Source of the DNA: Solanum dulcamara
Taxonomy: Eukaryota; Streptophyta; Magnoliopsida; Solanales; Solanaceae
Reading direction: 5' to 3'
DNA: 64,000 nucleotides
Assembly (NCBI RefSeq): GCF_947179165.1
Contig: NC_077237.1
Coordinates: forward strand, 60,557,523-60,621,522
Position 1 is the stretch's first letter. Every line of letters starts with the position of its first letter. Below the pieces are notes generated by a model that had not been told where the DNA came from, did no database searches, and worked only from the letters and a program-made list of their open reading frames with translations. The translations under genes were made by a program, and so were the position numbers. Below, piece after piece: positions 57,796 through 64,000 of this stretch.

Positions 57796-58543
57796 TCTCC
57801 AAGAAGATCTCCCATGATAAGGAATGTTGAGGAGGAGCAACATTCTCCCAATGACTATTTGAATGAACAAGTCTCTCATGTAGAGTTTTGAGCCGCTTTC
57901 CAAATGCTTGCTCGAGCCATGGCAGCCCAATTCAATCGAGAGGTAGTTGCTATCGTGAACCCAAATATGGTATAGTGGCAATGAGGGTTAGTGATTTCAT
58001 GAGGATGAGTCCACTGGAGTTTCATGGGTCAAAAGTGGATGAGGATCCACAAGAATTTGTAGATAGAATTCACAAGATCATGGAGATTATGGGAGTAAGC
58101 TCGATGGAGATGGCGAAATTAGTCACTTACTAATTGCAAGGAGTTGCTAGAATTTGGTTTGACCTATGGAAAGGTGAGCGATCTAGAGATCCGGGTCCTA
58201 CTGATTGGGATATGTTCAAGGGTGCTTTTGTTGACCACTTCTTTCTATAGAAGTTGAGTGAAGCCAAGGCCCAAACGTTTATCAACTTGAGGCAAGCTAA
58301 CATGAGTGTGAGGGAGTATGACCTCAAATTCACCCAATTATCAAAATATTCTCTTTTTATGGTTGCTGAACCTAGTCCTCACATGAGAAAGTTTGTGTTG
58401 GGTGTGCCGTACATGGAAGTCAAAGAATGTCGAACTGTCATGCTAATTAAAGATATAGACATCTCAATGATCATGACACATATCGAGAAAATTGAGAAGG
58501 AGAATTTGAAATATAAAGCTACGGAGTACAAGAGGGTTTTAAC
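57796..58543 (+). pseudogene. Gypsy D2 gag (N-terminal)
   Basis: Starts MSPRRSPMIRNVEEEQ, a start typical of Tekay-type gag proteins, followed by ARAMAAQFNREVV. The gag domain reads DFMRMSPLEFHGSKVDEDP near 57,989-58,045, then GVARIWFDLWKGE near 58,142-58,180, DMFKGAFVDHFF near 58,210-58,245 and MSVREYDLKFTQLSKY near 58,300-58,350. Stops lie at 57,888, near 57,973 and at 58,131, and there are one or two frame changes. The gene is interrupted at 58,544 by an LTR in the opposite orientation. Its last 190 bp are repeated in the downstream array. Confidence 0.87.
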
Positions 58544-59494
58544 TATCACGACCCGAATCTGGGCCATGATGGCGCCTACTATAACCCCCGAGTAGGTAAG
58601 CCAAAACCAAGACAAGCAGAAAATAAATCTCAATCTTATAAAATAATTAATAACATAAGAAGGCGGGAGCAAAAGAATATAACCAAAGAAAAGCCAGGCC
58701 AAGGTATAGATATGTAAATACAATACAAAATATACAAAAGGCCCGATAGTGAACAAAAGAAATATCGAACTGACACTAGAAAAAACCTAGACCTTGTGTC
58801 ACCTACACAGGATCTACTAAGTACAAAAGCTGAAAATATTTATAAATATACAATATAGATCTGACTGTCTAAAATATAAAATACAAGTTAGAGAAAAAGA
58901 GGGAATGTTGCAAGTCTCTGAAAGTCGGGAGCTCACCAAAATCCGGATCTGGCATCGCTATGGATGATCAGGCTTGCGCTGGGAGTGGCTCAAAATGGGA
59001 GCTGCATTAAAACAATGTAGAAGTGTAGTATGAGTATCAAAATAAGGGGTACCCAGTAGGCATCATCGTCCGATCGAGCTTAGAAAGAATAAAATATATA
59101 ATAAGCAGCACGATATTGATACTAATAACAATAGTAGAGGAGGAGAAACTACAAATAGGAAAATGAGGGCACATGAATAACTATACGGTAGACAAGCAAG
59201 CTCGATCAATCATGTAAGATCATCGTAAATCCCAACTAATAAAATACCGAAAGAATACACAAATGTAAACTCGTAGCTAAGGCTCAATATACTGCAAAGG
59301 TATCATGAAGCGTTCGGAATTCTGACCCCGAGCTTCATAATAGTAATAGTAATAGTAATAGTAATAATAGTAACCTGAATATGTATCATTGACCGCCCAT
59401 AATTCACACCTCGAGCTTCTCCATAATAATGATAATAATAATAACCCAAAATATGTATCAATGGGTCGCCCAAAATTCACGCCTTGAGCTTCTA

Positions 59495-59530
<36 letters not shown>

Positions 59531-59690
59531 TATTATTATTATTATTATAACCCAAAATATGTTTCAATGGGTCTCCCTTAATTCACCCACCGAGCTTCTT
59601 AATAAGAAATGACATATTTAAAAATATCACCGGTACTTCCTATAAATCATCACTTATTCATCAACAAAAATCTTGAAATTTTCGTTTTTA
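58351..59690. repeat. gag-LTR tandem array, unit 1
   Basis: Made of the last ~190 bp of D2 gag (58,351-58,543) and an LTR portion (58,544-59,690) that on the minus strand ends GGGTCGTGATA. The unit is 1,340 bp and starts with the junction motif CTCTTTTTATGG. A minisatellite with AAT repeats lies at 59,310-59,600. Confidence 0.88.
59310..59600. repeat. LTR minisatellite with embedded AAT repeats
   Basis: Four degenerate ~85-bp units of the form ATATGTATCAATGGGTCGCC, then AATTCACGCCTCGAGCTTCT, then an AAT- or AGT-rich tract. At 59,496-59,549 the tract is (AAT)n followed by (ATT)n, forming a perfect fold-back. Similar blocks occur at 60,648-60,940 and 61,986-62,275. Confidence 0.88.
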
Positions 59691-60826
59691 CTCTTTTTAT
59701 GGTTGCCGAACCTAGTGCTCACATGAGCAAGTTCATGTTGGGTGTGCTGTACATGGAAGTCAAAGAATGTCCAATGTCATGCTAATTAAAGAGATAGACA
59801 TCTCAATGATCATGACACATATCGAGAAAATTGAGAAGGAGAAGTTGAAATATAAGGCTAGGGACTCCAAGGGGGCTTTAACTATCACGACCCGAATCTA
59901 GGCCATTATGGCGCCTACTATAACCCCCGAGTAGGAAATCCAAACCCAAGACAAGTAGAAAATAAATCTCAATCTTATTAAATAATTAATAACATAAGAA
60001 GGCAGAAGCAAAAGAATATAACCAAAGAAAACCCAGGCCAATGTATAGATATGTAAATACAATACAAAATATACAAAAGGCCGATAGTGAATAAAAAAAA
60101 TAATGAACTGACACTAGAAACAATCCCGGACTAGTGTCACATACAAAGGAGCTACTAAGTACAAAAGTTGAAAATATATATAAATATACAATATAGATCT
60201 CACTGTCTAAAATATAAAATACAAGTTAGAGAAAAAGAGGGAATGTTGCAAGTCTCAAAAAGTCGCAAGCTCACCACAATCCATATCTGGCATCGCTATG
60301 GATGATCAGGATCGCACTGGGGATGGCTCAAAATGGAAGCTGCATCAATAAGATGCAGAAGTGCAGTATGAGTATCAAAACAATGGGTACCCAGCAGGCA
60401 TCATCAGCCGATCGAGCTCAGAAAGAATAAAATATATAATAAGCAGCACAATATTGATACTAATAACAATTGGAGAGGATGAGAAACTACAAATAGGAAA
60501 AAGAGGGCACATGAATAACTATACGGTAGACAAGCAAGCTCAACCAATCATGTAAGAACATCATAAATCCCAATTGATAAAATACCGAAAGAATACACAA
60601 ATGTAAACTCGTAGCTAAGGCTCAATATACTCCAAAGATATCATGAAGCGTTCGGAATTCCGGCCCTGAGCTTCATAATAGTAATAGTAATAGTAATAAT
60701 AGTAACCTGAATATGTATCATTGGCCGCCCTAAATTCACACCTCGAGCTTCTCAATAATAATGATAATAATAATAACCCAAACTATGTATCAATGGGTTG
60801 CCCAAAATTCACGCCTTGAGCTTTTA

Positions 60827-60857
<31 letters not shown>

Positions 60858-61026
60858 TTAATAGTAATTATTATTATTATAATAAACCAAAATATGTTTC
60901 AAAGGGTCTCCCTTAATTCACGCATCGAGCTTCTTAATAAGAAATGACATATTTAAAAATATCACCGGTACTTCCTATAAATCATCACTTATTCATCAAC
61001 AAAAAATCTTGAAATTTTCGTTTTTA
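59691..61026. repeat. gag-LTR tandem array, unit 2
   Basis: 1,336 bp with the same make-up as unit 1. The gag part (59,691-59,882) differs from unit 1 at shared positions (for example GTGCTCACATGAGCAAG and a 2-bp loss after GAATGTC). The LTR part begins TATCACGACCC at 59,883. Confidence 0.88.
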
Positions 61027-63953
61027 CTCTTTTTATGGTTGCCGAACCTAGTGCTCACATGAGCAAGTTCGTGTTGGGTGTGCCGTACATGTAAGTCAAA
61101 GAATGTCCAATGTCATGCTAATTAAAGAGATAGACATCTCAATGATCATGACACATATCGAGAAAATTGAGAAGGAGAAGTTGAAATATAAGGCTAGGGA
61201 CTCCAAGAGGGCTTCAACTATCACGACCCGAATCTGGGCCATTATGGCGCCTACTATAACCCCCGAGTAGGCATGCCAAACCCAAGAAAAGCAGAAAATA
61301 AAACTCAATCTTATTAAATAATTAATAACATAAGAAGGCAGAAGCAAAAGAATATAACCAAAGAAAAGCCATGCTAAGGTATAGATATGTAAATACAATA
61401 CAGAATATACAAAAGGCTGATAGTGAATAAAAGAAATAACGAACTGACACTAGAAAAAACCCCGGACTAGTGTCACCTACACAGGAGCTACTAAATACAA
61501 AAGCTGAAAATATATATAAATATACAATATAGATCTCACTGTCTAAAATATAAAATACAAGTTAGAGAAAAAGAGGGAATGTTGCAAGTCTCTGAAAGTC
61601 GCGAGCTCACCACAATCCGTATCTTGCATCGCTATGGATGATCAGGCTCGCACTGGGGGTGGCTCAAAATAGGAGCTTCATCAAGAAGATGCAGAAGTGC
61701 AGTATGAGTATCAAAACAAGGGGTACCCAGTAGGCATCATCAGCCGATAGAGCTCAGAAAGAATAAAATATATAATTAGCAGCACAATATTGATACTATT
61801 AACAATAAGAGAGGAGGAGAAACTACAAATAGGAAAAAGAGGGCACATGAATAACTATACGGTAGACAAGCAAGCTCGACCAATCATGTAAGAACATCAT
61901 AAATCCCAATTGATAAAATACCGAAAGAATACACACATGTAAACTCGTAGCTAAGGCTCAATATACTGCAAAGGTATCATGAAGCGTTCGGAATTCTGAC
62001 CCCGAGCTTCAGAATAGTAATAGTAATAGTAATAGTAATAATAGTATCCTGAATATGTATCATTGGCCGCCCATAATTCACACCTCGAGCTTCTCAATAA
62101 TAATGATAATAATAATAACCTAAAATATGTATCAATGGGTCGCCCAAAATTCACGCCTTGAGCTTCTAAATAATAATAATAATAATAATAATTATTGGTA
62201 TTATTATAATAACCGAAAGTATGTTTCAACGGGTCCCCCTTAATTCATGCCTCGAGCTTCTTAATAAGAAGTGAAATATTTAAAAATATCACTGGTACTT
62301 CCTATAAATCATCACTTATTCATCAAGAAAAAATCTTTAAATTTTTGTTTTTATTCTTTCTTTAAAAAAGGTTTGTAACACCTGTAAGGCAAATCAATAC
62401 AAGTAATATGTCAAAATCATATATCACCCACCTAGGACTCTGGTGTACCGAAAGCACGACCTCAGGCCCAATATATTAATATTATAAGCAACAAGGTATA
62501 AAAATAAGCCAGAAATCATAATGAGCGACCAACCGACACCAAACTAGTCAACAAATGGCATCCTAAGTACAAATCACATAGGAGCTATTTCTAAGGATCA
62601 TAAACGATATAATCAAGTCAAGAAATCACCTAGACTAAGGATCCAATGACTAAAACCCCAAACTAATCACTAAAAAAGATCATCGTTTAAAAAACTCTCA
62701 ATGGAATATTAACACCTAGGATGTCAACCTAATCATGCTTTACTACTAAAAATATACCAATTCTAACTATGTCAAGTCTAACAAGAGCAAGATATAATCT
62801 ACCTAAAAGCCAAAACGGAACCCAAACTGCTACACTTGAGTATTTCCTTTCAGGGGCCCCTCCAAACAATGTCGCACTATCAAATTATTGAAGAACACAT
62901 CAAAACAAGACCAACGATACCCATATTGCTATAATTGCAAACAAAAGTAAAATCGGGTTAAAATTCGATATTGGGACCTGCACATGAAATCTAAAAATCA
63001 ACTCCATCACAAGGTCCCAAATAACTCAAGTAATTTATGCCCTAATAATGGGCACATTCTGAGCACTGGAAGAGCTCAAACAATCCCACCAAATTCAAGC
63101 TCTAGAAAGTTAAAAAATGCAAGAAATAATGAAATTTACGCAAACTTACAAGGTTTTTATGACCTAGAAAGGCCTCAGAACATCCCACAAGAACTCCCAA
63201 CACACCAGAGTAAAATTGGTCGAAAATGGTCAAGAATTTCTCTCAAACTCCCAAAATTGGTAAGTCCTAAAATGGGAAGTGGCAGCTTGAAACAGGCTCT
63301 TTAATTCAGTGAAATCATTGATTGAACTTATTCATTGTCATAGAGGGTTGGTCCTCGCGATCGCGAGGTCTTCTCTAGCTAACCTATCAGGATTGCGATG
63401 GTTAATCATGCGATCACAATGCCTAGGGTCATAAGCCTTTGGATTGCGGACCCCTGGGTCACGAACGCGAAGAGCAAAAGCTCCTGCACTAGCTGAACTT
63501 TGGACAATGGAGTTTTTACACGATTGCGAATCCAAAATTCATTCAGAACCCTGCAAACACAAATGGACTATGCTATCCTACCAGAAACGATATTCCAAAC
63601 TCACTAGAATCAACGTATTTTCCAACAGAGGTCATTTTGTTGAAATGTTGACCAAAGTCAACACTTTTCAAAGAAAGTTTCCAAAATGCACAAATGGCCA
63701 AAAACTTATTCCGAGCACCTCGAGAATGAAATCAAAGGTAATTCAAGAAAAACTCGATGTTTTAGAGCTAACCACACTCATAAAATTTTCATTCGAGAGA
63801 ATTTAATCAAAATGTTGACCGAAGTCAAACTTCGCCAAAACTTAAAGGTAAAACGTCAAAGCCACCTAAACTCAAAACGAAGATTCCAAAACCAAAACCA
63901 ACCTTACTTTAAGAGAAAATTGACCTTTCGGAGCTGATGGAACCGTTGAAATA
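61027..63953. repeat. gag-LTR tandem array, unit 3 with the full-length LTR
   Basis: The gag part (61,027-61,218) is like unit 2. The LTR part begins at 61,219 and, unlike units 1 and 2, runs on past 62,340 to about 63,953, so this copy keeps LTR sequence missing from the others. The extension (62,340-63,953) is non-coding and holds the palindrome CCTCGCGATCGCGAGG at 63,353-63,368. Open frames in it lack domains. Confidence 0.82.
63353..63368. other. 16-bp perfect palindrome in LTR
   Basis: CCTCGCGATCGCGAGG, with related half-sites (ATTGCGATGG, ATGCGATCAC, GATTGCGAATC) over the next 170 bp. Confidence 0.9.
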
Positions 63954-64000
63954 TATGCCGAACCTAGTGCTCACATGAGCAAGTTCATGTTGGGTGTGTC
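63954..64000 (+). repeat. gag-LTR tandem array, unit 4 (start only)
   Basis: GCCGAACCTAGTGCTCACAT and the following bases repeat the gag part of units 2 and 3 exactly or nearly so. The window ends within it. Confidence 0.85.

Noticed and set aside
58379..58756. Minus-strand 125-codon hydrophobic frame, repeated near 61,096-61,398
   Set aside because: It spans the gag fragment and the LTR in antisense. Its repetition follows the tandem array and there is no recognisable family.
59277..59567. Minus-strand frame of 96 codons with long tyrosine runs, and its counterpart at 61,951-62,229
   Set aside because: The tyrosine runs are translations of AAT/ATT microsatellites within an LTR. No domain and no start context supports a gene.
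59310..62275. Regularly spaced repeats that might suggest a CRISPR-like array
   Set aside because: The units carry microsatellites, sit in LTRs of a plant retroelement and have no unique spacers or cas genes.
1..64000. Host protein-coding genes, tRNA or rRNA genes
   Set aside because: I looked for conserved non-transposon domains, exon-like runs, and tRNA or rRNA signatures and saw none. The tRNA-like matches are only retroelement primer sites.

Overview
This is repeat-rich plant heterochromatin with no host gene that I can recognise. The window is built almost entirely of degenerate retrotransposons inserted into one another. The retroelement types are typical of a large angiosperm genome: Ty3/gypsy Tekay/Del-like elements, an Athila-like element with an aspartate-tRNA primer site, and an L1-type LINE with an RNase H domain. 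From remembered similarity of the LTR ends and the LINE proteins I infer Solanaceae (pepper, tomato, potato or tobacco type). That is an inference, not a database result.

Layout. 1-5,054: 5' half of a minus-strand gypsy element (A): pol, gag, primer site and LTR. 5,055-8,376: LTR-like degenerate sequence and the end of a second minus-strand gypsy integrase (element B). 8,390-24,283: a plus-strand LINE inserted in B integrase, flanked by a 13-bp target duplication. Inside its ORF2 sits a complete non-autonomous LTR element (11,668-20,849; two ~3.5-kb LTRs around a 2.2-kb interior without pol). 24,284-31,760: the rest of B (integrase to gag), with a solo LTR of the same family (26,188-29,619) inside reverse transcriptase. 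31,873-32,427 and 49,049-49,932: probable 5' LTR of B, split by an Athila-like element (32,428-49,048) whose gag carries another solo LTR (34,778-38,159). 49,933-52,245: minus-strand gypsy C in the order integrase-LTR-gag, with B sitting in its gag. 52,255-52,430: an imperfect inverted repeat. 52,430-55,936: plus-strand gypsy D (gag, protease) broken by a reverse-oriented solo LTR. 55,937-58,543: LTR and gag of gypsy D2 inserted in D. 58,351-64,000: a tandem array in which a piece of D2 gag plus an inserted LTR is repeated about 1.34 kb apart, with a fourth copy starting at the window edge.

Relations. The same LTR family (start TGTTACACCCC) appears four times: the two LTRs of the complete element and two solo LTRs. 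All three insertions landed in coding parts of older elements, and in each case the broken reading frame continues on the far side of the target duplication. The two LTRs of the non-autonomous element differ at roughly one base in twenty over the parts I compared. The two Athila LTRs differ at about one in five, so the Athila insertion looks much older. Coding regions carry many stops, frameshifts, short tandem duplications and lost catalytic residues. None looks able to make a complete protein, so any activity would depend on proteins supplied from elsewhere.
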